Assembly (NCBI RefSeq): GCF_019904155.1 | Contig: NZ_JAHCMB010000077.1 | Coordinates: forward strand, 80,808-144,807 | Length of the DNA: 64,000 nt | Reading direction: 5' to 3' | Source: Paenibacillus sinensis | Lineage (GTDB): Bacteria > Bacillota > Bacilli > Paenibacillales > Paenibacillaceae | Part shown: positions 27,380 through 36,267 of the stretch, piece after piece | Layout: each line of letters opens with the position of its first letter | How positions within the stretch are numbered: position 1 is the first letter of the stretch | The notes under the pieces: generated by a model | What the model was told of the DNA's origin: nothing | The model's database searches: none | The model's input: the letters and a program-made list of their open reading frames with translations, nothing else | Translations under genes and position numbers: made by a program

Positions 27380-27687
27380 GCCCCGCCTCCTTCACTCCGG
27401 AAGACGGAATCGAAATGCTCCACAACCGGGAACGGATCGTAATAATGATGCAGCAGCGCCTTCCAGCGCTCATACTGCGCCGAGCCCCGAAAGCCCTCCG
27501 TATGATCCTCCAGGCTCCGCCACCTGACAAGCAAAAGGTACTTATGGTCATCCTCCAGGCATTTTTGCAGCTCGTGGCCCAGGTAGCCGTCAATGGAGGC
27601 GATAAGAGGCGACGCCTCCCTGAAGCTCTCTTCGAAGTCCTCCGTCATCCCCGGCTTGATATGCAGCAGCGCCGCTTCCAGAATCAT
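27370..27687 (-). CDS. Antibiotic biosynthesis monooxygenase (ABM) domain protein
   Basis: The 105-residue dimeric alpha-beta barrel protein begins MILEAALLHIKPGMTEDFEE and has GYLGHELQKCLEDDHKYLL followed by RWRSLEDHTEGFRGSAQY, the usual ABM pattern. Members include cofactor-less oxygenases and haem-degrading enzymes; the residues needed for haem cleavage (Asn/Trp/His set of IsdG) are not evident. GGAGAGGGG precedes the ATG. It overlaps the DUF1697 gene by ten bases and lies 25 bases after the hydrolase gene. Confidence 0.85.
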   Translation of the reverse strand: MILEAALLHIKPGMTEDFEESFREASPLIASIDGYLGHELQKCLEDDHKYLLLVRWRSLEDHTEGFRGSAQYERWKALLHHYYDPFPVVEHFDSVFRSEGGGAWR

Positions 27688-27712
27688 GCCCCTCTCCGCC
27701 TTTCAGATATCA

Positions 27713-28360
27713 TCACTTCTCCGGGATTCTCGATTTCCGGATGAATTCATGAACTAAATTATTCACGACAATAAGTACCGCCAGCGACTCGTTGACTGTT
27801 CCGACTTCCAGGGAATGGTTCGCCTCGTCGATCTTGCAAACCGACACACCACGGACCCCGTTCAATTCTTCCGCATTCCGGCTGCCGAACAGCGGGTCCG
27901 CCCCGCCGTAAATAACCGTCCCTCCGGTCTTCAGGATATGCGGAATCGTCTGCGGCAGCGGCGTCAGGTACAGACACTCCGCCTTGCCCGAGAATTCCGG
28001 GCTTGAGGCTATTGCGCCCGCGATCACCGTGCCGATGCTCTTGCCGATGAACAGCAGCCGCTCGTACGCCGGAAGCGACGCCAGCGCCTGACGGCATTCT
28101 TCCTCCAGAATGCCCATCTCCTCGCGCTTCAGCTCGGTCCGGGCACTCTGATAGCCGTACTCCAGCAGCAACAGATCGCAGCCGTATTCAAGCGCCACTT
28201 TACCCGAATAATGAAGCAGCGGCATCTCAGCCGGATAGTTCTTGCCCGGGAACATAATGGCGAGCGTCTTGGAGCCCTGGCAGTAATATTTGTGACGAGT
28301 CTCCCGCCCCCAATGCGACGGCATCGACACATATGTAATGACTTTCTCTTTATCCGCCAT
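27713..28360 (-). CDS. Alpha/beta hydrolase family protein
   Basis: The 215-residue protein has the nucleophile elbow LLFIGKSIGTVIAGAIAS with the catalytic serine, a strand-loop GGTVIYGGADPLFGSRN likely to hold the acidic residue, and a C-terminal EANHSLEVG carrying the histidine. It has no signal peptide. GGGAGG precedes the ATG by about 10 bases. It is the first gene of a tight three-gene unit with the ABM and DUF1697 proteins. The substrate is unknown. Confidence 0.85.
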   Translation of the reverse strand: MADKEKVITYVSMPSHWGRETRHKYYCQGSKTLAIMFPGKNYPAEMPLLHYSGKVALEYGCDLLLLEYGYQSARTELKREEMGILEEECRQALASLPAYERLLFIGKSIGTVIAGAIASSPEFSGKAECLYLTPLPQTIPHILKTGGTVIYGGADPLFGSRNAEELNGVRGVSVCKIDEANHSLEVGTVNESLAVLIVVNNLVHEFIRKSRIPEK

Positions 28361-28467
28361 GCTTCTTGCGCCTCCCGACAGATCGTCTTGCCGCGGCTTC
28401 CCGCCTGCGGCTATCTTCCCATTATAACCCGGATACCGGAAGCGATGGAAATCCGGGTATCTGCCCG

Positions 28468-29574
28468 CTATTTCTCTGCCGTCTCCTTCTTCAGCCTGCC
28501 TCTCCGGGCGGCAATTTCCGCTCCCGCCAGCAATGCGGCAGGCAGAAGAACCTGGAACGGGAAGGCAAATACTTTATAGATGTGAAAGGAGAAATATACC
28601 ATGTCCATGATGTTCTTATACACAAAATCCGCAAAAAGGATCATAATCAGGCCAGTCTGCAGCACAACGGAGCGGTAGCTCTTCAGATTGAAGAGATGGG
28701 CGATGCCCCTGGCCGCCACGTAGATGCATACGCTGACTTTCACGAATAGGGCCGTTACAAAAATAATCGCCGATGAGCCTTCAATCCGCTCCAGGAAATC
28801 TCCAATATCAATCCGGCTTACCGCTACGTAGGAAGGAAAATACAGACTTGAAATGACCTCCGGCCCGAGAACAAGCAGATTGCGGAGAGTGACGGCCAGC
28901 ATCAGCAAGCCTGCAATCCCGAAGCCGCCCAGCAGCGCCTTGTAAAGCGGTGTTTTAGCGGAAAGACAATCGAAGACCCCAAGGAACAGTACAACTTCTC
29001 CGAAAGGAAAAGCGAAGGTCGTAGCCGCATCTATGAATATGCCCCTCCATCCCTTGTCCAGCAGCGGCTTGAGATAATGAGGATTAAAATTAGGAATGGA
29101 CAGCAGCAGCACGATTACCAGGCCCGTGATCGCTACGAGAAATAGAAACTTGGACGTCCTCCCCATCACTTCTATACCCGAGTGCGCCACCCAGATGCCC
29201 AGCAATCCGACTCCCATCATCGGAACGAGCATCGGGGTTGCGGTAAGGGCGATTGTCTTGCTGAATTCTCCGAAGTCGCGCAGTGCGATAGCGCCCAAAT
29301 ACATAGCGTACCCGATAAACAGGCAGGACAAAGACTTGCCGATGAGTTTGCCGAACACCGACTCAAGCATCCCGTACAGATTTTTTCCGGGGAGAAGAGC
29401 TTGCAGCCGGGCATAGAGCAGCATTAACGGACAAGCCAGCGCCATGGCGATGAGAACTCCGATCCAGGCGGAATTTCCCGAGGCGCCGGAGTTGCCTAAG
29501 AACAGGGAACCTCCCATACAAAAAAGCACAATGCTCGCAATCGATTGTCCGCCGGGTATGATCTCTTTACTCAT
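28468..29574 (-). CDS. Spore germination receptor B subunit (GerAB/GerKB family permease)
   Basis: The 368-residue protein has about ten membrane helices of the amino-acid permease superfamily, which in GerA-type receptors binds the germinant in the spore inner membrane. It opens IIPGGQSIASIVLFCMGGSL. It is the last gene of the order A-C-D-B, 23 bases after the small D-like gene, behind GGGAGGAAACAGC. Expression is expected in the forespore under sigma-G. The germinant cannot be read from the sequence. Confidence 0.93.
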   Translation of the reverse strand: MSKEIIPGGQSIASIVLFCMGGSLFLGNSGASGNSAWIGVLIAMALACPLMLLYARLQALLPGKNLYGMLESVFGKLIGKSLSCLFIGYAMYLGAIALRDFGEFSKTIALTATPMLVPMMGVGLLGIWVAHSGIEVMGRTSKFLFLVAITGLVIVLLLSIPNFNPHYLKPLLDKGWRGIFIDAATTFAFPFGEVVLFLGVFDCLSAKTPLYKALLGGFGIAGLLMLAVTLRNLLVLGPEVISSLYFPSYVAVSRIDIGDFLERIEGSSAIIFVTALFVKVSVCIYVAARGIAHLFNLKSYRSVVLQTGLIMILFADFVYKNIMDMVYFSFHIYKVFAFPFQVLLPAALLAGAEIAARRGRLKKETAEK

Positions 29575-29597
29575 GCTGTTTCCTCCCGCATCATCGT

Positions 29598-29801
29598 TTA
29601 GTACAGCCGCTTGACCAGATTAACAATCAAAGGAGACGGGCTCGGAAGCTCCCATCCCATCGCCAGCGCGAAAGCGATCAGAAAGGATATTCCCCAGAGG
29701 ACCGAGCAGACATAGCCCTCCCGCTTCATCCCCTGCCTGAAGAGCCCATAAGGGTCAATGAAGAACAATGCGGCATAAGTCATTACGACGAGAATTGGCA
29801 T
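29598..29801 (-). CDS. Small two-helix membrane protein in the germination operon (candidate D subunit)
   Basis: The 67-residue protein MPILVVMTYAALFFIDPYG continues to a second helix (CSVLWGISFLIAFALAMGW). Two-helix D proteins are known from several Bacillus germinant receptor operons, where they modulate germination; this matches in size, topology and place. The start at 29801 sits in TGAGATG with the gerKC stop, so translation is coupled and no separate ribosome binding site is needed. A longer frame from 29849 lies within the C-subunit gene. Assignment as a D subunit is inference from context. Confidence 0.7.
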   Translation of the reverse strand: MPILVVMTYAALFFIDPYGLFRQGMKREGYVCSVLWGISFLIAFALAMGWELPSPSPLIVNLVKRLY

Positions 29802-29802
29802 C

Positions 29803-30960
29803 TCAATGCCCGATCCGGATCGTACGGCTCGTTTTTGCGCTGCTCTCAATAATGATCTTCGTCTGCACCGCCACTTCCAAATTCGTGAATTCTTCCTCCC
29901 AGGAATTCTGAATCTTGCTCCAGGTGTTCTTCATGCCCTCATGCACAATCTCGCCGTATCCGAAAATATCCGAGTGAAAAGTATGCTGGGCTTTATCAAT
30001 TACTTGCTCAATGCCCGCTTTCAGCTGTTCCTCGGCCAGTTTTTCAATTTCCTTGATATCCCCGTTCTTCTGCAGGTCCTCCTTCATCATCACCTCGCCA
30101 AGACTCACATGGGTCACTGTGGACACCTCCATCCGGAGCCTTCCATTCCGGAGTACCGGGTGTATCCTCGTCTTGCTCGACAAAATCTCCAGCGAATATT
30201 CCGGCTTGCCTGACTTGTCCTTGACGGTAAGAATACCGCCTTTTACGTCATTGCTCGCGAACATCATGTACCTGCTCTCCTCCCCGCTCAGCTTGCCGAT
30301 CATGCGGTCTCTGGCAAAAACAGCTGTTCCGTCCACGCGCTCGGTCTTCTTTCCTCCCGGCGACTTCTCGATCCTGATAAGCGGGGCAACAGCATATTTC
30401 CCTTTGGACTCAATTCTGCCTATAAAATCCCAAATCTCAACGACCGGAGCTGTGCCTGCATTATGCTCATCCCTCATCAACTGCTCCAGATTGAATGACA
30501 CGACTGCCTGCATCGGGCTGTTAAGTTCCAGAATTTCGCGTGCTGTCTTCTCCGTAGAGACAAAAATATAAATATCCGATCTGGTTTCGGTGTCGCGATT
30601 GTACCAGTCCATTACCTTGATCAGTCCCTCTCTCGCGATTTCCTCACTGAAAATGATCGCTTTGGAGTGGGACCAGAACAGTCTTTTCCCGGTAACCGAG
30701 ATCATGTTTCTGACCGTTTCAAACATCGTATCTCCCGTCAGTGAGGCGATCTTAAAACCGACTTTGGTATTTTTGGGCTCGCCGGACGTATCCACCAGCT
30801 CTGCCGACAGTCTCAGCTCCCCCTCCTGTTCTCCCTTGTCCACAGCGACTCCGGCGACGATGGACATATCCTCCACCTCCTTGTAATTCCAGCATCCGGA
30901 TGTCAGCGATATCGCCAGGATCAAGAGCAGCTTTACTCCCAGCCTCACGCTGCGCATCAT
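29803..30960 (-). CDS. Spore germination receptor C subunit (GerAC/GerKC lipoprotein)
   Basis: This 385-residue lipoprotein has a signal peptide ending in ILAISLTSGCWNYKEVEDM, with the lipidated cysteine, and the Ger(x)C domains that follow (GVAVDKGEQEGELRLSAELV; FWSHSKAIIFSEEIAREGL). It sits on the outer face of the spore inner membrane with the A and B subunits. Two adjacent ATGs at 30960 and 30957 overlap the A-subunit stop; GGGAGG lies 8 bases before the first, which I use. A longer frame from 30990 overlaps the A gene further and is rejected. Confidence 0.93.
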   Translation of the reverse strand: MMRSVRLGVKLLLILAISLTSGCWNYKEVEDMSIVAGVAVDKGEQEGELRLSAELVDTSGEPKNTKVGFKIASLTGDTMFETVRNMISVTGKRLFWSHSKAIIFSEEIAREGLIKVMDWYNRDTETRSDIYIFVSTEKTAREILELNSPMQAVVSFNLEQLMRDEHNAGTAPVVEIWDFIGRIESKGKYAVAPLIRIEKSPGGKKTERVDGTAVFARDRMIGKLSGEESRYMMFASNDVKGGILTVKDKSGKPEYSLEILSSKTRIHPVLRNGRLRMEVSTVTHVSLGEVMMKEDLQKNGDIKEIEKLAEEQLKAGIEQVIDKAQHTFHSDIFGYGEIVHEGMKNTWSKIQNSWEEEFTNLEVAVQTKIIIESSAKTSRTIRIGH

Positions 30961-32660
30961 GCCTTCGGCCTCCCTGTCCGCTGTCTCCATACATTACGGA
31001 GTCCCGTCACGGCCGGACGGACCCGCATATCCCACCAGGGCGCCCGGACAGCCGTATCCTTGATATCTTCGGGCTTAATTGAGCTCGTGCCGAGCATATA
31101 AGGGGTACCGAAGGAGCGAAGGCTCATCAAATGGATGAGCACGCCGAGCATGCCGAGAAACAAGCCGTATGATCCGAGAAAAAAGGAACAAAAGAGCAGC
31201 AGAAACCTGACGACGAGCAGCGGTCCGGTCAGTCTGGGATTTAGCAGGGTTGTAATGCCCGTTACTCCGACGACGATCACCATAGGGGCGCTGACAATCC
31301 GGGCATCGACGGCCGCCTGGCCAAGCACCAGTGCGCCTACGATGCTGACGGCCTGGCCGATGGAGGTTGGGATGCGAGCGCCTGCCTCCCGCAAAATTTC
31401 GAACGTGAGGATCATCAGCACCGCCTCCACGATCGTGGGAAAGGGGACGGCCATCCTTGAGGCGGCGATGCTGAGCAGCAGCTTCGTGGGCACCATTTCC
31501 TGCGCATAGGTTACCCATGCCACATACATGGCCGGAATGCCGATGGACAAGAGAGCGCCGCCCAGCCTTAGCAGCCGGTTAAAGGAAGCAAAATAATAGT
31601 TGATGTAATAGTCTTCGCTGGCCTGGAAATTCTCGATGAACAGAAAAGGCAGCGACAGCGCGAAGGGAGTTCCCTCGATCAGCACACCGATCCTCCCCTC
31701 CATCAGCTTGCCAACCAGCGTGTCCGGCCGTTCCGTGCTGCCGATAGTGTCGAAGGGAGAATAAGGCTCATCCCGGATTAGCTCCGCGAGATAGCCGGTG
31801 TCCAGAATATGGTCGATGTCGAGCTCGTTCAGCCGTTTTTGCAGCTCTTTCAGAATAGCCGGAGGGGCCAGGCTCTCCAGATAGCAGATGCACAGGGGTG
31901 TGCGGCTCCGCCGACCGACCTCAATGAATAGAAATTTCAGGTCCGGCGCCTGCACCCGTCGGCGGATCATCGACAGGTTCACGGACAAGGTCTCGGTGAA
32001 CCCTTCGCGGGAACCGCGGATCGTCTTCTCTGTCATGGAATCCGAGATTGCACGCGACTCCCAACCTTGTGTTCCGATGATCAGCGATCCTGCATGACCG
32101 TCGATGAACAGCAGCGAATGCCCGCTCAGCGCGGCAGAAATCGCCTCGCTCATATCCGAAGTTGCCCTGACGTCAGCCGCGCTGATGATACGGCTCCTGA
32201 TTTCTTCAAGCAGCTCAGGCGGCGCCATCCGCACACCGTCCGGAAGCGAATAATTGATGATCGGCTTAATAACGCCTTCCTGCAGGATCAGGCGGTCGAT
32301 CATTCCGTCAAGGTACAGGAGCCCGCAGCGAAATCCGCCGCCGGGGTTCTCGATAACCCGGATGCGAATCGTCCCGTCGCTTCCGAAGACCTTGCGGAAC
32401 CGGCCGAGTGTCTCGTCCAGGGAGCTGCTGAGGGTGAGCTCGGCGTTCTCCCCGGCGGTCTGCGATGTCCCGCCATGTCCGTATGGAACGGACTGCCCGT
32501 TCTGCCGACTCTGACTATTCCGGCTACCCATTCCGGCCTGCCCGCTTTCCTTCGGTTGTCCGCTCTCTCCGCCTGGTCCGTTCGGACCGGCTGTCCCTTC
32601 TGTTCCATCAGATCCGCCGGGCCCGTTCAGTCCGGCTTGACCGTTCCCGCCCTCCGGCAT
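30957..32660 (-). CDS. Spore germination receptor A subunit (GerAA/GerKA family)
   Basis: The 567-residue protein has a cytoplasmic N-terminal domain, about five membrane helices (residues 330-520) and a cytoplasmic tail. Family motifs include VEVGRRSRTPLCICYLESLA and the later GRIGVLIEGTPFALSLPFLF. The first 55 residues are unusual: a hydrophilic collagen-like stretch (repeats such as GPGGSDGTEGTAGPNGPGG) before the conserved domain. GGAGG lies 8 bases before the ATG. It is the first gene of the A-C-D-B operon. Confidence 0.93.
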   Translation of the reverse strand: MPEGGNGQAGLNGPGGSDGTEGTAGPNGPGGESGQPKESGQAGMGSRNSQSRQNGQSVPYGHGGTSQTAGENAELTLSSSLDETLGRFRKVFGSDGTIRIRVIENPGGGFRCGLLYLDGMIDRLILQEGVIKPIINYSLPDGVRMAPPELLEEIRSRIISAADVRATSDMSEAISAALSGHSLLFIDGHAGSLIIGTQGWESRAISDSMTEKTIRGSREGFTETLSVNLSMIRRRVQAPDLKFLFIEVGRRSRTPLCICYLESLAPPAILKELQKRLNELDIDHILDTGYLAELIRDEPYSPFDTIGSTERPDTLVGKLMEGRIGVLIEGTPFALSLPFLFIENFQASEDYYINYYFASFNRLLRLGGALLSIGIPAMYVAWVTYAQEMVPTKLLLSIAASRMAVPFPTIVEAVLMILTFEILREAGARIPTSIGQAVSIVGALVLGQAAVDARIVSAPMVIVVGVTGITTLLNPRLTGPLLVVRFLLLFCSFFLGSYGLFLGMLGVLIHLMSLRSFGTPYMLGTSSIKPEDIKDTAVRAPWWDMRVRPAVTGLRNVWRQRTGRPKA

Positions 32661-32682
32661 GGCAGTCGCCTCCTTTTTTGCT

Positions 32683-32712
32683 TAATTATCCCCCGTTATC
32701 CGGCTTGTATGC
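32683..32712 (-). promoter_or_regulatory. Candidate sigma-G promoter of the germination operon
   Basis: On the minus strand GCATA (32712-32708) and GATAATTA (32690-32683) are separated by 17 bases, close to the sigma-G pattern. The -10 differs from CATnnTA at the first base. Confidence 0.4.
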
Positions 32713-32780
32713 GCAGCGCCAGTGTCTGCCGCAACAAGAAACGGCATCCGCAAACACGCGGATGCCGTGAACCGCTGCGC
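32711..32780. terminator. Nested stem-loop upstream of the ATL gene
   Basis: CGGCATCCGC-AAACAC-GCGGATGCCG at 32742-32767 is enclosed by GCGCAGCG at 32711-32718 and CGCTGCGC at 32773-32780. There is no T run, so termination is uncertain. Confidence 0.4.
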
Positions 32781-32832
32781 GTCCGTTAAGGATCTGCGCA
32801 GCTTCATATAATGCTATAATCGGAGAAGAATT

Positions 32833-33174
32833 ATGACGAAAGGGGCTGACCCAGCCATGCAGCCGTTCACAGAAAAGGCGATCTCCGTTATCCAGTCCAT
32901 TCCCGAAGGGAAGGTGATGACTTACGGAGGCGTGGCCGCCGCCGCAGGCAGCCCGCGCGGGGCAAGACAGGTGGTGCGGATTCTGCACAGCATGAGCCGC
33001 AGTCACAGGCTTCCCTGGCACAGGGTCGTCAATGCGCAGGGCCGAATCTCGCTTGGAGAAGGCGAAGGGGGCGAGATTCAGCGCCTGTATCTGCTGGGCG
33101 AGGGCGTCCTCTTCGACGGAAGCGGCGCGATCAACCTGAAGACCTTCGGCTACGAGCCGGAGCAACCGGCCTAA
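32833..33174 (+). CDS. Alkyltransferase-like DNA-repair protein (ATL)
   Basis: The 113-residue protein has the C-terminal DNA-binding domain of O6-methylguanine methyltransferases: GKVMTYGGVAAAAGSPRGAR with the arginine finger, and the active-site motif as PWHRVVN instead of PCHRV. Replacement of the acceptor cysteine by tryptophan is the hallmark of ATL proteins, which bind O6-alkylguanine and hand it to nucleotide excision repair. GGAGAAG lies 7 bases before the ATG at 32833; a second ATG at 32857 is possible. The gene end overlaps the convergent DUF1361 gene by four bases. Confidence 0.92.
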   Translation: MTKGADPAMQPFTEKAISVIQSIPEGKVMTYGGVAAAAGSPRGARQVVRILHSMSRSHRLPWHRVVNAQGRISLGEGEGGEIQRLYLLGEGVLFDGSGAINLKTFGYEPEQPA

Positions 33175-33857
33175 AACCGAAGGGTCTCTTCCTTGCTGCC
33201 CCTTGTGTTCAACAGCGTGTACAGCGTCGCGTAAATGACAAGAAGCACTATGGCGATAAAGAAGCTGAAGAAGACAGACTGTCGGTTGACACTGTCGAGC
33301 ATCAGCTCATACAGCCGGTGCCTGTCGGTCAGCACCTCCCAGCTGTTGAGCCGGTACACCCTGCCGAGCAGGACGCCGTATCCGCCGAGAGCGCAGGCCG
33401 CAAGTACGAATACCCAAGACAGGGCCATGCCGTTTTTGCGCCAGATGACAGTCTGGAACTGGTACAGCGAGAAGAATCCGGTCAGCCAGGCGCTCCAGGT
33501 GAACAGCAGCAGCATGGTCAGATCGTACCAGAACCGGCTCTGGACGGCGCCATTCACGATATATAGAGCGCTGCGATTGGTCAAATGCAGCAGGTCTGTC
33601 ATGATGTAGGGAGCATTGGGGAAGAATACCAGCCAGGCAGCGCCCAGCGGGAGCAGCAGCAGACTGCGCGGGTGATGCTTGTAGAGCATATGGGCCGCCA
33701 GCGAGAACAGAAACGGCACCCAGGCCAGAAACAGATTCCAGATCAGAAATTTGTAAAAATTGTCGGTCCGTACGGAGACGACGCCGTACACGGCCAGTGT
33801 AGCCGCCGTCAGACCGGCCAGCAGCAGAAACACCTTGCGATAATTAAGCTCCTTCAC
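33171..33857 (-). CDS. DUF1361 membrane protein
   Basis: The 228-residue protein has about seven predicted membrane helices. The family features are FLIWNLFLAWVPFLFSL, AWLVFFPNAPYIMTDLLHL and YGVLLGRVYRLNSWEVLTD. No function is established for DUF1361. The start is a GTG at 33857, with AAAGGAG 12 bases upstream; no closer ATG exists. It is transcribed away from a repeat-containing spacer. Confidence 0.88.
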   Translation of the reverse strand: MKELNYRKVFLLLAGLTAATLAVYGVVSVRTDNFYKFLIWNLFLAWVPFLFSLAAHMLYKHHPRSLLLLPLGAAWLVFFPNAPYIMTDLLHLTNRSALYIVNGAVQSRFWYDLTMLLLFTWSAWLTGFFSLYQFQTVIWRKNGMALSWVFVLAACALGGYGVLLGRVYRLNSWEVLTDRHRLYELMLDSVNRQSVFFSFFIAIVLLVIYATLYTLLNTRGSKEETLRF

Positions 33858-33976
33858 CTCTGTGATCTACTCCTTTATACGCGGGTGATTTTTGGATATA
33901 AAACCTATTGTAGCGAGAAGCGGCATCGAAAGTCCAGTTTCGGGGCTGGGGACACCGGGCGAATCCGGGCGGCGAT

Positions 33977-34276
33977 AAGACGACGGGACGGGGGCTCGGC
34001 GCGGACAATGGACAAGGGATGGGGGACCCGGCGCAGAGCCGCCGCGGTCCGACTGCCGGTCCGCCGGGCGGCAGTCGTCTGTCCCGGGCGGACATGACGG
34101 CGCACAAGAGCGCAGGCGATCCCGGACAATCCGCGCGGGTCCAAGACGGCGGGACGGGGGTTCGGCGCGGACAATGGACAAGGGATGGGGGACCCGGCGC
34201 AGAGCCGCCGCGGTCCGACTGCCGGTCCACCGGGCGGCAGTCGTCTGTCTGGGGCGGACATGACGGCGCACAAGAG
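33977..34276. repeat. Direct repeat, two 134-base copies with a 166-base period
   Basis: Copy 1 is 33977-34110 and copy 2 is 34143-34276, nearly identical, separated by a 32-base spacer. Each copy contains a hairpin, GACTGCCG against CGGCAGTC. The spacer between DUF1361 and SulP (33858-34476) has no supported gene. Confidence 0.85.
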
Positions 34277-34279
34277 TAC

Positions 34280-34315
34280 AGAAAGCCTGTTCCGGATCAT
34301 CGGAACAGGCTTTCT
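34280..34315 (-). terminator. Perfect 15-base-pair hairpin downstream of the SulP gene
   Basis: AGAAAGCCTGTTCCG-N6-CGGAACAGGCTTTCT, about 160 bases after the SulP stop. The T run is weak on both sides. Confidence 0.55.
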
Positions 34316-34476
34316 GCGGTTTCTCGTCCGGGCATTATGTCCGGGCATTATGACTATGCGGACAATGAGGCGGGACGATTACAGTGTTGAGGATATGGCG
34401 TGTGATGATAGCACGCAGGCACGCAAATTGCGATGTGGGCCGCCCCTGTCAGGCAACGGCCGGACAGCCCGCGGCG

Positions 34477-36240
34477 TTAACGGACGGCGCCCGCACCGGC
34501 CCGGGCTTTGAAGACCGCCGCAGGCTGGGGCATCGCCTTTCCCGCCGACAGGGCAGCGCACTCCCGGAAGGCGGCATGACGGCAGCCGGCGCAGCGGTCT
34601 TTCGGAATGGCGCGGAGCGCCTCGTCGATCGCGTCGCCGGTATGCTCATAGAAGCGGGACGAACCGATCACATCGTACAGTCCCGTTCTGCGAAGCAGCT
34701 CCAGCGGCTGCGGCTGAATGCCGGAGACCAGCAGCCGGCCGCCCGACGCTTCCAAATCCGCAACCAGCTTCGCCAGATTCCCCTCGCCCGTCGTATCCAG
34801 GAAGGGCACCCGGCTCATCCGCAGCACGACGACGCCCGGCGGCTCCGGCCCAAGCCCGGGCATCGTCCGCTCGAACCGGTAGGCCGCACCGAAGAACAGC
34901 GGCCCCTCCACCGTGTAAATGCCGATCTGCGGGCAGTCATGGTCCTCGGAGACCATATGCGGCCCGACCTTCACCGATTTCGGATCAGGCAGCACCTTGG
35001 AGATCAGATGCGCCTCGCCCATCCGCTTCACGAACAGCACGACGGCCAGCCCGAGTCCGACCTCTACGGCAGTCGTCAGATCGGCGAACACCGTGAGTAC
35101 AAAGGTGACGGCCAGAACCAGCGAGTCCCCCGTTCTCAGCTTGAGAAGCCGCATGAAGGAGCGGCGCTCACTCATGTTCCAGGCGACGACCATCAGAATC
35201 GGCGCCATCGCAGCCAGCGGAATGTTCGATGCCCAGGGCGCGAACAGCAGCAGAATCAGGAGGACGGCGGCGCCGTGAACGACGCCCGACAGCGGGGAGA
35301 CCGCACCGCTGCGGATGTTCGTGGCTGTCCGGGCAATGGCGCCCGTCGCCGGAATGCCGCCGAACAGCGGGGCGGCGACATTCGCGATGCCCTGGCCGAT
35401 CAGCTCGCGGTTGCTGTCATGCCGGCTGCCGGTCATGCCGTCGGCCACAACGGCCGACAGCAGGGATTCGATCGCCCCCAGCATGGCGATGAGAAGCGCA
35501 GGCCGCAGCAGCAGGTGAATCCGGTCCCAGCTCAGGACCGGAACATGAAAGCTCGGCAGCGTGTTCGGGATTGCGCCATAGGCCGAGCCAATGGTCGCCA
35601 CCTTGCCGCTGAAGAACAGCGCGGCGACGACACTCGCCGCGATCAGGCCGATCAGCGAGGCCGGCACCTTGGGGGCGTAACGCGCCCCCAGCAGCACGAC
35701 GGCGAGGCATACTGCCGCCGTGGCGATGCTGTACGGATTCGCCGTATAGAGGTGAACGCCGATCTCGCGCATGTTCGCCACGAAGCTCTCATGCCGGACA
35801 ATTCCCTTCAATCCGAGGAAGCTGGCAATCTGGCCGGTAAAGATCGTGACTGCGATGCCCGCCGTGAAGCCGATCGTGACGGGCTTCGGAATGAATTGGA
35901 TCAGCACACCGAGCCTGAGCAGGCCCATCAGAATCAGCAGGACGCCGGCCATCATGCCGGCAATCAGTAAATTCTCGTATCCGTATTCCGATGCGATCGC
36001 GAACAGAATCGGAATGAACGCCCCCGTAGGCCCTCCAATCTGAAACCTGGAGCCGCCGAACAGCGAAATCAGAACGCCCGCAACAATCGTCGTATAAATG
36101 CCGTATTCAGGCTTGACCCCCGAAGCGATGGCGAACGCCATGCCAAGCGGAATGGCGATCACCCCGACAATCGTTCCGGCGACAAGATCCTTGCGGAGCG
36201 TGCTCCATGTGCAGTCTGAATACCGTCCCCACCGTGCCAT
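34477..36240 (-). CDS. SulP-family inorganic anion transporter with STAS domain
   Basis: The 587-residue protein has an SLC26/SulP membrane domain of 12-14 helices (GTIVGVIAIPLGMAFAIASG; FGGSRFQIGGPTGAFIPILF, the substrate-site region) and a C-terminal STAS domain (VVVLRMSRVPFLDTTGEGNL). Substrates in the family include sulfate and bicarbonate; I cannot decide here. After STAS there is a short tail with CAGCRHAAFRECAA, a possible metal- or redox-sensitive cysteine cluster. AGAAGG precedes the ATG. An ArsR-type gene lies immediately upstream, with a consensus promoter and an AT-rich dyad between them. Confidence 0.9.
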   Translation of the reverse strand: MARWGRYSDCTWSTLRKDLVAGTIVGVIAIPLGMAFAIASGVKPEYGIYTTIVAGVLISLFGGSRFQIGGPTGAFIPILFAIASEYGYENLLIAGMMAGVLLILMGLLRLGVLIQFIPKPVTIGFTAGIAVTIFTGQIASFLGLKGIVRHESFVANMREIGVHLYTANPYSIATAAVCLAVVLLGARYAPKVPASLIGLIAASVVAALFFSGKVATIGSAYGAIPNTLPSFHVPVLSWDRIHLLLRPALLIAMLGAIESLLSAVVADGMTGSRHDSNRELIGQGIANVAAPLFGGIPATGAIARTATNIRSGAVSPLSGVVHGAAVLLILLLFAPWASNIPLAAMAPILMVVAWNMSERRSFMRLLKLRTGDSLVLAVTFVLTVFADLTTAVEVGLGLAVVLFVKRMGEAHLISKVLPDPKSVKVGPHMVSEDHDCPQIGIYTVEGPLFFGAAYRFERTMPGLGPEPPGVVVLRMSRVPFLDTTGEGNLAKLVADLEASGGRLLVSGIQPQPLELLRRTGLYDVIGSSRFYEHTGDAIDEALRAIPKDRCAGCRHAAFRECAALSAGKAMPQPAAVFKARAGAGAVR

Positions 36241-36267
36241 TATCCAAAACCTTCTTTTCTCTGAATA

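Noticed and set aside
33977..34276. Possible insertion sequence ends
   Set aside because: The copies are direct, not inverted, no transposase lies between them and no target duplication is evident.
33844..34348. Several overlapping minus-strand frames across the 134-base repeats
   Set aside because: Pro/Arg-rich, present in three frames at once, without ribosome binding sites; they follow from the GC-rich repeat.
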